From Candidatus Parakkermansia intestinigallinarum (GTDB taxonomy: Bacteria; Verrucomicrobiota; Verrucomicrobiia; Verrucomicrobiales; Akkermansiaceae), in the NCBI GenBank assembly GCA_019114365.1, contig DXFQ01000057.1, forward strand, positions 1 to 39,501: a stretch of DNA of 39,501 nucleotides. The letters run 5' to 3'. The notes under the pieces are model-generated. The model was not told the DNA's origin. It worked only from the letters and a program-made list of their open reading frames with translations, and did not search any database. Positions 7,264-14,149 of the stretch are shown in pieces. Made by a program: the position numbers and the translations under genes. Within the stretch, counting starts at the first letter, position 1; each line of letters begins with the position of its first letter.

Positions 7264-7782
7264 ATGATGAGACGCGGTGAACGTGAGGTGCGCGATCGGC
7301 AGCGCCTGCTGGAGGTGCTGGAGGCTTGCGATTGCCTGAGATTGGCGATGGCTGATGTTGATGCTCCCTATATTGTGCCGGTGAATTTCGGCTGGGAGGA
7401 GCGCGAGGGGCAGTTATGGCTTTATTTTCACGGCGCACGCGAGGGGCGCAAGGCGGAGCTTCTGGGGCGGAATCCCCACGTGGGCTTTGAGGCGGATTGC
7501 GCTCACGAGTTGGTCGAGGGGGCGGTGGCCTGCCGCTATAGTTATCGCTATGCCAGTGTGATTGGCGTGGGGACGGTGCACTTTGCCGAGTCCGATGATG
7601 AGAAGCGTTGCGGCTTGAGCCGGATTATGGCGCATTACGCTCCCGGGCGTGTTTTCGAGTTCCCGGAGGCGGCGTTGGCTCGCGTCGGTGTCGGTTGTTT
7701 GTGTGTTGAGCGCATCAGTTGCAAGGAGCACGCGTCGTCTGCGGCGGTCGGGGCTTCGCCGGGCTCGGGTTCAAGAGTTTAG
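7264..7782 (+). CDS. pyridoxamine 5'-phosphate oxidase-like (NimA-type) flavoprotein
   Basis: The 172-aa protein matches the small FMN-binding split-barrel family that includes nitroimidazole-resistance NimA-like proteins. Recognisable blocks are MRRGEREVRDRQ at the start, the strand pair LRLAMADVDAPYIVPVNFGW, LWLYFHGAREGRKAELL (flavin-contacting) and the later SVIGVGTVHF strand. The expected role is an FMN- or haem-linked reductase acting on small molecules; the substrate is unknown. Unlike most genes here it has a GGAG four bases before the ATG, and it sits beside the IS/DUF262 debris, so it could have been acquired. The Ala/Gly/Ser-rich tail after residue 158 looks non-conserved. Confidence 0.8.
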   Translation: MMRRGEREVRDRQRLLEVLEACDCLRLAMADVDAPYIVPVNFGWEEREGQLWLYFHGAREGRKAELLGRNPHVGFEADCAHELVEGAVACRYSYRYASVIGVGTVHFAESDDEKRCGLSRIMAHYAPGRVFEFPEAALARVGVGCLCVERISCKEHASSAAVGASPGSGSRV

Positions 7783-7795
7783 GAGGCTGCCGCGC

Positions 7796-7822
7796 TCTCG
7801 AGGCTCTCGAGGCTCTCGAGGC
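7796..7822. repeat. three tandem copies of TCTCGAGGC
   Basis: Three perfect 9-bp copies follow the stop codon of the PPOX gene at once. Each unit contains an XhoI-like CTCGAG palindrome. Confidence 0.85.
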
Positions 7823-7897
7823 TTTTGCCGCTTGGCAGGGGCATGGAAGCCGTCGCGATGCGGTGGGGAAGAGGCCGGTACGGAAGCCGTCGCAATC

Positions 7898-7931
7898 GTC
7901 GGCAAGAGTCGGCAAGAGTCGGCAAGAGTCG
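7898..7931. repeat. 3.4 tandem copies of GTCGGCAAGA
   Basis: Three perfect 10-bp copies plus GTCG lie in the gap between the convergent PPOX and DUF3592 genes. Too short and regular to be a CRISPR array. Confidence 0.85.
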
Positions 7932-7972
7932 CGCAGCGTCGGGGCAGTGGGGGGGCCTGAGAGGGTGGCGCC

Positions 7973-9091
7973 TCAGGACGCCTCTGCGTTGTTGTCGGGG
8001 CTTTCCGGGTCTTGAGTCTTGGTGTTGGGGAGCGTTTTTGGGCGATTTTTCACGACGGAACGCAGGATGACGACGGACATGACGGAGGAGAAGAGAAAAA
8101 AGACCATCGTGATCACCGTCGGCAGCCAGAGATCGGAGAAGCTGTCGCAGAGGTTGTCGTCCGGGTTCTCCGGGGCATAGAGGACGGGGATTTCTTCGCC
8201 GACGCTTTTGACGCTGACATTGGAGGCGGTGCGTTCTTGTCCGGTGTAGGTTTTGCCGTCGACGGTGAAGCGGTAGTGCGCTCGCGCCACCCGCCCCGTG
8301 CCTCTGCCGCTGTTGCTCCGACTCCACTCGATGCCGGTGACGGTTCCGGTGGTCGCGTGGTAATGCAGGCAGATGTGCCGGAGGTCGATGAGGGATTGGG
8401 TGCCGAGGATGCCGGTGACGACGGCGATGACGAGTAAAGCCAGAGCGACTACCGGAGCGATCATCCGGGTTTTGCCTGAGTTAGCGGCGGTGCCTTGCGC
8501 GGCAGCGATGGTTTTGCTGATTTCTTCCCGGCTTTGCAGGCTCGCGGCGTCGATGATGCTTTGCACGCGGCGCACGCGGGCGATATCGGGGAAGATGTTC
8601 TCTTCCCGTCGCTTGAAGAGGCGGGCGCCCCGTTCGCTCGCAGGGAAGATGATGTCGCCGCTGCCGTCGGGATTTTCGTCAACGGAGAGGTAGGGCAGGG
8701 GCCATTCACGGAGGCGGCGCGGGGAGATGAGCAGACAGCGACGGTTGGTGACGGCGGCGGTGAGGCGCGCCCGCCGCCTGCGCAGGAGCCAAGGGCGGAG
8801 GAACATGCCGAGTCCGATGGCGACAAAGGGGAGCAGAAACAGGCTGAAGATGCCTTTGACCGAGGTGGGCATGCCTGACTCCGAGAAGTCCAGCAAGCCT
8901 GCTTTGTAGGCGAATGCCAGACAGAAGGCGAGGATGACGAGGCCTTTGATGAGGCACTGTGCGTTGCCGAGGAGGTTGAGGCGAGGAAGGGGTTTGCCGG
9001 CCCAGAGAAGGGTCTCGTCTTGTGCGAGGCTTTGTTGCAGCTGCTCGCGCTCGTCGCGGCTGAGGCTTTCTTCGATTTCGGGCTCGTTCAT
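7973..9091 (-). CDS. membrane protein with C-terminal DUF3592 domain
   Basis: A 372-aa protein of unknown function. The N-terminal part (about 25-135) has two hydrophobic segments (LVILAFCLAFAYKAG and IFSLFLLPFVAIGLGMFL) framed by GKPLPR and AVTNRRCLLI motifs resembling bacterial PH-like membrane proteins. The C-terminal half has a membrane segment (IAPVVALALLVIAVVTGIL), a soluble DUF3592 block with the pattern TGTVTGIEWS, HYRFTVDGKTYTGQ and PVLYAPENPDDN, and a final membrane helix. The start at 9091 is chosen because the open frame upstream is low-complexity and runs through the promoter. It is probably a single-gene unit; the role is unknown. Confidence 0.75.
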   Translation of the reverse strand: MNEPEIEESLSRDEREQLQQSLAQDETLLWAGKPLPRLNLLGNAQCLIKGLVILAFCLAFAYKAGLLDFSESGMPTSVKGIFSLFLLPFVAIGLGMFLRPWLLRRRRARLTAAVTNRRCLLISPRRLREWPLPYLSVDENPDGSGDIIFPASERGARLFKRREENIFPDIARVRRVQSIIDAASLQSREEISKTIAAAQGTAANSGKTRMIAPVVALALLVIAVVTGILGTQSLIDLRHICLHYHATTGTVTGIEWSRSNSGRGTGRVARAHYRFTVDGKTYTGQERTASNVSVKSVGEEIPVLYAPENPDDNLCDSFSDLWLPTVITMVFFLFSSVMSVVILRSVVKNRPKTLPNTKTQDPESPDNNAEAS

Positions 9092-9185
9092 GGTTGTTCC
9101 GGGGGGAGAGGGGCGTGGTTTCCGAGGCCAAACGGGGGGAGAGAGGCGGCAGGGAAAAAGGGAAGCTTTTGTTTTTCCGCGAGGG

Positions 9186-9214
9186 AGTGTAGCAGGTTTC
9201 GTTCCCGGTGTCAA
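9186..9214 (-). promoter_or_regulatory. strong sigma70-like promoter of the DUF3592 gene
   Basis: On the minus strand TTGACA (9214-9209), 17-base spacer, TACACT (9191-9186). The hexamers and spacing are identical to those of the CDF promoter at 27726-27754. The leader to 9091 is about 88 bases. Confidence 0.7.
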
Positions 9215-9270
9215 ATGCGGTGCGGCGGCGGGGCTCGGCTTTCTCGCCGAGCCGGGGTAATGCGGTGCGG
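9214..9270. repeat. 12-bp direct repeats flanking a hairpin
   Basis: AATGCGGTGCGG occurs at 9214-9225 and 9259-9270. Between them GGCTCGGC (9232-9239) and GCCGAGCC (9246-9253) form an 8-bp stem with a 6-base loop. This lies in the 455-bp gap 9092-9546, which has no gene on either strand apart from promoter-like sites. Confidence 0.6.
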
Positions 9271-9349
9271 GGAATGGCCTGCTCCCCCCCATGTTCGCTC
9301 CCGCCTTGTTGCATGCCTTTTGGGCATGGCTGATGATACGGAAGAAGTA

Positions 9350-9379
9350 TTGGCAATGTTCGGCCGTCGGGTGTAGAAT
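9350..9379 (+). promoter_or_regulatory. candidate promoter in the gap before the flavodoxin gene
   Basis: TTGGCA (9350-9355), 18-base spacer, TAGAAT (9374-9379). It would give a leader of about 160 bases to the gene at 9547. Confidence 0.35.
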
Positions 9380-9495
9380 GACATCAGGGCAGGGGAGGGG
9401 TTACGCCTTCGCCTGCTTACAGGACGCTGAGAGGTGCTCTCGCGCAGCTGCCGCCGCCGATCGCTGTCGACGGGACGGCGCTTGAGCTGTTCGGG

Positions 9496-9524
9496 TTGCG
9501 CATCTCGGTGATCCGCCCTAAAAC
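9496..9524 (+). promoter_or_regulatory. candidate proximal promoter of the flavodoxin gene
   Basis: TTGCGC (9496-9501), 17-base spacer, TAAAAC (9519-9524), 22 bases before the ATG at 9547. Confidence 0.35.
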
Positions 9525-9546
9525 ACGTGATTACAGTGATCTGCAT

Positions 9547-10158
9547 ATGAATCTGATAAAATCGTCTTTTTTGTGTCTCGGGCTCGGATGCCTGAGCGCC
9601 GCCTGCAGTCCCGAAGACGGCGGTGCCGCGTCGGCTGCATCCGCTCCGTTCACGGCGAGCGGCGAGCCGCGAACCGTTGTTGTGTATTTCTCTTGCTCGG
9701 GCAACACGGCGAAGCTCGCTGAGCGCATCGCTGAGGTGACGGGAGGCCGTACTTGGCGCATCGAGGCCGAACAGCCGTACACGGCGGCAGACCTCGACTA
9801 CGAGGTGGCCGATTCGCGAGCGAATCGCGAGCAGCAGGATGCAGCCTCGCGCCCCGCCATCAAGGGGCATTGCGAAGACCTGGCTGCGGCGCAAGTCGTT
9901 TTCATCGGCTATCCGATTTGGTGGGGTGAAGCTCCGCGCGTCATCTCGACCTTTTTGGAGCAGCATGATCTCGGCGGTAAAATCGTCGTGCCTTTCTGCA
10001 CGTCGGGCTCAAGTCCGCTGGGGGAAAGCGATGTGCATTTGCACGCTCTGGCGCCCGACGCCCACTGGAAGCCCGGCAAGCGGCTCAGCACGCACGAATC
10101 GCTTCGCGCGCTCAAGCTGTGGATTGAGGGGTTGGAGCTGCCTGCCGCGCAGCGCTGA
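9547..10158 (+). CDS. flavodoxin-like lipoprotein
   Basis: The 203-aa protein begins with a lipoprotein signal (MNLIKSSFLCLGLGCLSAAC, lipobox LSAAC with Cys20), then an Ala/Ser-rich linker, then a flavodoxin fold. The FMN phosphate-binding loop is VVYFSCSGNTAKLAERIA (61-78), and the later YPIWWGEAPRVISTFLEQ and FCTSGSS blocks are typical of the flavodoxin_4-type family. It would carry electrons on FMN, but at the membrane surface and not in the cytosol. The start at 9547 is chosen because it gives the signal peptide; the frame is open 51 bases further upstream. The alcohol dehydrogenase gene follows after 58 bases. Confidence 0.85.
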   Translation: MNLIKSSFLCLGLGCLSAACSPEDGGAASAASAPFTASGEPRTVVVYFSCSGNTAKLAERIAEVTGGRTWRIEAEQPYTAADLDYEVADSRANREQQDAASRPAIKGHCEDLAAAQVVFIGYPIWWGEAPRVISTFLEQHDLGGKIVVPFCTSGSSPLGESDVHLHALAPDAHWKPGKRLSTHESLRALKLWIEGLELPAAQR

Positions 10159-10216
10159 GCACCCGCGTTTGTTCTCACTTTCAGAATCATCTCATCTTAA
10201 ACATATTTGAATTATT

Positions 10217-11398
10217 ATGGACTCTTATTACAGTTTCGATCATTATGTTCCCACCCGTTTTCTGTTCGGGGCGGGCAAGCTTGGCGCACTCGGCGATCAG
10301 AGCATGCCCGGTCGCAAGGCTCTTGTGGTTATATCAAACGGCCGTTCGACGCGAGCCTACGGGTATCTCGATCGCACGCTGGCTGAGTTGAAGCGCGCCG
10401 GTGTGGAATCCGTGGTCTATGACGGCATTGAGCCGAACCCCACGGTGGAGAATGTGAACGGCGGTGCGGCCGTCGCGAAGCGCGAGGGCTGCGATTTCCT
10501 CGTGGCTCTCGGGGGCGGCAGTGTGATGGATGCCGGCAAGGGGATTGCGCTGATGGCGACCAATTCCGGCGAGCTGTGGGACTACGTGCCCGTGGGATCC
10601 GGCAAGGCGCAGGCGCCGCGCGTGGCGCCATTGCCCATTATCGCGGTGACGACGACGGCGGGCACCGGCTCGGAGGCTGATGCATCCGGCGTCATCACGA
10701 AGCTTGATACCTTTGAAAAGGCCTTTATCAGCCATCCGTCGCTTTTCCCCCGGCTCTCGATTATTGATCCGGAGTTGATGACCAGTGTCCCGCCGCATTT
10801 GACGGCTTTTCAGGGCTTTGACGCGCTCTTCCACAGTGTGGAGGGGTACATCGCCAAGGGAGCGAACCTCATGAGTGATATGTTTGCGCTGGAGGCCGTG
10901 CGGCACCTCGCGGCTTGCCTGCCGCGCGCGGTGAAGGACGGCAGCGACCTTGAGGCTCGCACGCGCGTTGCTCTGGGCAATACGCTGTCGGGCTTTGTCA
11001 TGTGCCTGACGCTGATTACCAGCGAGCACGGTATGGAGCACGCTCTTTCGGCCTATCACCCGAATCTTCCGCACGGCGCGGGCTTGATCATGATCAGCAA
11101 GGCTTATTATGAGTTCTTCGTGAGCCGTCACGCCTGCGACGATCGCTTCGTGCGCCTCGCGCAGGCCCTGGGCATGCCGGAGGCGGACAAGGCGGAGGAC
11201 TTCATCACGGCGTTGGTGCGTCTGCAAGAGGCCTGCGGTGTGGCCGATTTGAAGATGTCCGACTACGGGATTTGCCGCAGCGAGTTCCCGAACTTCGTGC
11301 ACAATGCGCGTGAGGTCATGGGGGTGATGTTCACCAGCGACCGCGTCGCGATGAGCGATGAGGACGTGCTTGAGGTGTACGAGAAGTCTTGGAAGTAA
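10217..11398 (+). CDS. iron-containing alcohol dehydrogenase (group III)
   Basis: The 393-aa enzyme interconverts alcohols and aldehydes with NAD(P)H in the cytoplasm. It has the NAD-binding ALGGGSVMDAGKGIA block (97-111), TTTAGTGSEADASGVI (145-160), and metal ligands that align as D202, H206, H271 and H286 (FDALFHSVEGY and HGMEHALSAYHPNLPHG). The last pair is one residue further apart than in FucO-type enzymes. It resembles NADPH-dependent butanol dehydrogenases. It is 58 bases below the flavodoxin gene and the two may share a transcript. The AT-rich leader has no Shine-Dalgarno. A strong terminator follows. Confidence 0.92.
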   Translation: MDSYYSFDHYVPTRFLFGAGKLGALGDQSMPGRKALVVISNGRSTRAYGYLDRTLAELKRAGVESVVYDGIEPNPTVENVNGGAAVAKREGCDFLVALGGGSVMDAGKGIALMATNSGELWDYVPVGSGKAQAPRVAPLPIIAVTTTAGTGSEADASGVITKLDTFEKAFISHPSLFPRLSIIDPELMTSVPPHLTAFQGFDALFHSVEGYIAKGANLMSDMFALEAVRHLAACLPRAVKDGSDLEARTRVALGNTLSGFVMCLTLITSEHGMEHALSAYHPNLPHGAGLIMISKAYYEFFVSRHACDDRFVRLAQALGMPEADKAEDFITALVRLQEACGVADLKMSDYGICRSEFPNFVHNAREVMGVMFTSDRVAMSDEDVLEVYEKSWK

Positions 11399-11415
11399 GC
11401 CGCCCGAATTTCAGA

Positions 11416-11455
11416 GCGGCACGCGGCGGGGGCTACCCGGCTGCGTGCCGCTTTT
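11416..11455 (+). terminator. intrinsic terminator after the alcohol dehydrogenase gene
   Basis: GCGGCACGC (11416-11424) pairs with GCGTGCCGC (11443-11451), with further inner pairing, and is followed by TTTT. Confidence 0.75.
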
Positions 11456-11524
11456 CGTTGTGGGGCAGGGGCCGTGAGGGTACGGTGTTGAGGGCTGCGC
11501 GTGAAGGCGGCCTGCGAAGGAGTT

Positions 11525-12253
11525 TCAGCGCAGCCAAGCGAGAAATTCCTTGTTGCCTTCCATGCCCTTGATGGGGGAATCGGCCACGCCCATCCATTCG
11601 CGGTGAAGTTCTTCGGTGACGAAGAGGCGTATTTTCTCGACGGCTCGCCGATGGAGGGCGGGGTCGCGGACGATGCCGCCGGGGCCGATGTCTTCGGGCT
11701 GTAGTTCAAACTGCGGCTTGATGAGCACCAGCATGTCGCCGCCCTCCTCCAGACAGTCGTAGGCAGCGGGCAGGATTTTGGTCAGCGAGATGAAGGAGAC
11801 ATCGCTGACGATGAGCTGCACTTTTTCACCCAGATCGGCCGGGGTCATGTACCGCGCGTTGAATTGCTCCTTGACGATGACGCGCGGATCGCTCCGCAGC
11901 TTCCAGACCAGCTGGTTCGTCCCTACGTCGACGGCGTGTACGCGCAGGGCGCCGTTCTGCAACAGGCAGTCGGTGAAGCCGCCCGTCGACGAGCCGATGT
12001 CGAGGCAAATTTTCCCCTCGGCCTTGACGGGAAAGGCTTGGAGGGCTCCCTCGAGCTTGAGCCCGCCCCGGCTGACGTACTTGGGTCGATTCTTGACGGT
12101 GAGGGGCAGGTCGTCATCGACTTTTGTTCCGGGCTTCGTGACGGGCTGGTCCTTGACCAGCACTTCACCGGCCAGAATGAGCCGCTGCGCCTGCTCCCGC
12201 GAGTCCACCAGACCGCGAGAGACGAGCAAAAGGTCCAGTCTCTGCTTGGGCAT
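11525..12253 (-). CDS. tlyA: TlyA-family rRNA 2'-O-methyltransferase
   Basis: The 242-aa protein has an N-terminal S4 RNA-binding domain (1-60, RLDLLLVSRGLVDSREQAQR), the linker RPKYVSRGGLKLEGAL, and an FtsJ-type Rossmann domain with SAM motif CLDIGSSTGGFTD (83-95) and later LIVSDVSFISL and MLVLIKPQFEL. TlyA enzymes methylate ribose 2'-OH groups in 16S and/or 23S rRNA. It is the last gene of a minus-strand run, 24 bases below the lipoprotein gene, and converges on the alcohol dehydrogenase terminator. Length and motifs are normal. Haemolysin labels for this family are historical. Confidence 0.92.
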   Translation of the reverse strand: MPKQRLDLLLVSRGLVDSREQAQRLILAGEVLVKDQPVTKPGTKVDDDLPLTVKNRPKYVSRGGLKLEGALQAFPVKAEGKICLDIGSSTGGFTDCLLQNGALRVHAVDVGTNQLVWKLRSDPRVIVKEQFNARYMTPADLGEKVQLIVSDVSFISLTKILPAAYDCLEEGGDMLVLIKPQFELQPEDIGPGGIVRDPALHRRAVEKIRLFVTEELHREWMGVADSPIKGMEGNKEFLAWLR

Positions 12254-12277
12254 ATCGGTTCCGAATGCAGTGCTGCG

Positions 12278-12778
12278 TCAGCGCGTTCTAAGGCCGCGGT
12301 TCTGCCCGGGCATGAGGACGCGCTTGCGGGGGGTGCTCTGCTGCGGCCTCGTGGTGGCGCCCGAGCGGCTGCTCACCGTGGCATAGCGCGTGTTGGTGCT
12401 CGGCTTCGGCTGTGTCGTGACCGTTGAAGCGGCGGGGCGCACGGGTTTCTCGGCTTTTGTCTGATTCTGGCTCACCGATGAGGGGGTGGGCTTCTTGGTG
12501 AGGGCCGGCTGTTGGGGCTGCGCAGGCTGCGGCGCGGGGGTGATTTGAGGTTGATTCTGGCCGGTGGTCGCAGGCGCGGATGTCGGGCGAGGGGCGATGC
12601 GCTCCGGAGCGACGTCGCGAGCTGCGGGTTTGGCGGCGGGTGCCGCAGGCTTTGCCGCTTGCGGCGCGGGCCTGTTGATGTAGCTGACGCGGGCATTGCC
12701 CGTGCTGACGTCCATCTGCGTTGTATCGCAGGCCGTCAGCGCCAACAGAGAAAGCAAGGAAAGACTGAGGATTTTCAT
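12278..12778 (-). CDS. Pro/Ala/Gln-rich lipoprotein of unknown function
   Basis: The 166-aa protein has a lipoprotein signal (MKILSLSLLSLLALTAC, Cys17), followed by a long low-complexity region rich in Pro, Ala, Gln and Thr, with alternating KPAAPAAKPAA-type segments, and a basic C-terminus (RKRVLMPGQNRGLRTR). No folded domain is visible. Such a chain could span the periplasm, with the basic end binding peptidoglycan or another anionic partner; this is inference. The ATG is preceded by a pyrimidine-rich run without Shine-Dalgarno. It is the third gene in the osmC-to-tlyA run. Confidence 0.7.
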   Translation of the reverse strand: MKILSLSLLSLLALTACDTTQMDVSTGNARVSYINRPAPQAAKPAAPAAKPAARDVAPERIAPRPTSAPATTGQNQPQITPAPQPAQPQQPALTKKPTPSSVSQNQTKAEKPVRPAASTVTTQPKPSTNTRYATVSSRSGATTRPQQSTPRKRVLMPGQNRGLRTR

Positions 12779-12806
12779 GAGGAGGGAGGGGGATGGGGGT
12801 TATGTG

Positions 12807-13283
12807 TTATTGTATCAGGGACGGAAAGAGCAGGGCGGTGCAAGACGTCCAGCCCGAGAGGGTCGAAAAGATGAGAAAGGCTCCCGAGACGAGGCGCACG
12901 GCATCGCGGCCGAGCCGCGTTTGTTCTTCATTCGGCGCCGGAGCCAAGCTTGCCATGAGGATCCAGAGCGAGGCCATCCAGAGCAGCAGATTGAAGGTTT
13001 GATACGCGGCGCCCAAATAGGGCTCTGAGTACTCGGGGCCGAGGTTGTTGAGGACGTAGAAGGCGACCTGCGGAACAATGGCCAGAACGGCAAATTCGGG
13101 CCGCAGTCCGCCGCAGCCCCGCATGGTGTAAAGCCGCAGCCAGACGAGGGTCCAGCAGGCAAGAGCCAACACGGAGCCGATGGCGAGGGCGGCAGCCGAG
13201 CCGAAAAAGCCGCTGATGGTCGTGCCGGCGTTGAGCAGCATGACCACCGGCAGCAGCAGGTAGAGGTACAGGCGTCGATTCAT
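12807..13283 (-). CDS. small integral membrane protein
   Basis: A 158-aa protein with about four to five membrane segments (LYLYLLLPVVMLLNAG, AAALAIGSVLALACWTLVWL, EFAVLAIVPQVAFYVL, TFNLLLWMASLWILMASLA and a C-terminal VSGAFLIFSTLSG). No family was recognised. The start at 13283 gives an 8-base gap after osmC; the in-frame ATG at 13304 would overlap osmC by 13 bases and add seven residues. The close spacing shows it is co-transcribed with osmC and the lipoprotein gene. Confidence 0.7.
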   Translation of the reverse strand: MNRRLYLYLLLPVVMLLNAGTTISGFFGSAAALAIGSVLALACWTLVWLRLYTMRGCGGLRPEFAVLAIVPQVAFYVLNNLGPEYSEPYLGAAYQTFNLLLWMASLWILMASLAPAPNEEQTRLGRDAVRLVSGAFLIFSTLSGWTSCTALLFPSLIQ

Positions 13284-13291
13284 GCGAGCGA

Positions 13292-13699
13292 TCAGCCGAG
13301 CCATTTCCAGGTGATGGGCACCTCGATATCCGGATGCAGGCTTCGCATCGCGGGGCTGCCCAGAGCGCAGTCCTCAAGAGCTTGGCGGTGGGGCGTGTCG
13401 GCCGGCAGCGGCACGCAGATTTCCGTCTCGATGCGGGCGATGCGGCGAGGATTGGCGCTCATGACCTTGCTGACTTCAATGCTCAGCCCGGAGAGGTCGA
13501 GCCCCTTTTGTTCAGCGTAGATGCCCATGATGGTCGTCATGCAGGCTGCCATGGCGGAGCACATCAAATCCGTTGGTGAAAAAGACTCGCCTTTGCCGTG
13601 ATTGTCGACGGGAGCGTCGGTGAAAATCGTCGTGCCGGAAGGTTCATGCTGCAAGGCGCAGTGCAGCCCGCCCTGATATGTTATCTTACACTTGACCAT
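13292..13699 (-). CDS. OsmC-family peroxide-response protein
   Basis: The 135-aa protein has the OsmC/Ohr fold pattern: TYQGGLHCALQHEPSG, then the central helix block SFSPTDLMCSAMAACMTTIMG, and the C-terminal SLHPDIEVPITW. Family members reduce organic hydroperoxides with two cysteines. The first is present (Cys53 in AAC). The second, expected in a CP motif, reads GSPAMRSL with Ser115, while a Cys lies four residues earlier (C111), so the peroxidase cycle may be altered. The start at 13699 is fixed by a promoter whose -10 ends 6 bases before the ATG; an upstream in-frame TTG would overlap that box. Confidence 0.85.
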   Translation of the reverse strand: MVKCKITYQGGLHCALQHEPSGTTIFTDAPVDNHGKGESFSPTDLMCSAMAACMTTIMGIYAEQKGLDLSGLSIEVSKVMSANPRRIARIETEICVPLPADTPHRQALEDCALGSPAMRSLHPDIEVPITWKWLG

Positions 13700-13705
13700 G
13701 AGTTC

Positions 13706-13734
13706 ATCATAGCGCAGCAATGCCCGCGCGTCAA
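13706..13734 (-). promoter_or_regulatory. osmC promoter abutting the start codon
   Basis: On the minus strand TTGACG (13734-13729), 17-base spacer, TATGAT (13711-13706), then GAACTC and the ATG. The predicted transcription start is the A of ATG. Confidence 0.75.
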
Positions 13735-13819
13735 GACGCGATTCGCGCCGTTCTGCGTCACGGTGAATGAACAGCTGCCGATCGCACTGCGATTCGAACT
13801 CTTTGTACCGCGCCTACCG

Positions 13820-14005
13820 CTGCGACGGCGGTCGCTGCGTCGTGTTTTCAATCTCGTGCGCCTTGCGCGCGACCGTTCGGTGCGGCGCCGTGACGTGACC
13901 ACGTCGCGCAGACGCACGGGGCGCGTGCCGCAGCGCTTCCTGAGGTGCACAAGAATACTCTCAGGCGCGCCGAACCCCTCCGCCGCCATACGGCGATGGT
14001 TCGGC
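13820..14005. other. hairpin-rich intergenic segment
   Basis: The gap 13735-14111 has no convincing gene on either strand. It contains several hairpins: GCGAC/GTCGC near 13820-13833, GACGTG-AC-CACGTC at 13892-13905, CCTGAG/CTCAGG at 13939-13964, and GCCGAACC...GGTTCGGC (13969-13976 with 13998-14005) with an inner CGCCG/CGGCG stem. TAATGCA is repeated near 14059 and 14068. A structured RNA is possible, or decayed sequence. Confidence 0.35.
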
Positions 14006-14111
14006 AGCCCATTGCCGCGCCATAGGGAAGCGGAAAGACGCTTTGTTCTGACTTCGCATAATGCATGTAATGCAAAATAGCCGTCAATTCATACGGTGTC
14101 GGACTTTTACC

Positions 14112-14139
14112 TTGATTTGCTTCGGGGGTATGGTAGAAT
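14112..14139 (+). promoter_or_regulatory. promoter of the ABC-2 exporter operon, close to the start codon
   Basis: TTGATT (14112-14117), 16-base spacer, TAGAAT (14134-14139), 10 bases, ATG at 14150. It predicts a leader of only about three bases. Confidence 0.6.
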
Positions 14140-14149
14140 AGCCCCGCGT

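Noticed and set aside
7898..7931. CRISPR-like repeats
   Set aside because: Units are only 10 bases with no spacers, and no cas genes are nearby. The same applies to the 19-bp repeats at 30166-30222.
11525..12253. TlyA as a haemolysin
   Set aside because: The S4 plus FtsJ-type methyltransferase domains identify an RNA methylase; the haemolysin name is historical.
13848..14087. A 79-codon minus-strand frame with a TTGACG box upstream
   Set aside because: The product is Arg/Ala/Cys-rich with no domain, and the frame overlaps the hairpins; I cannot support it as a gene.
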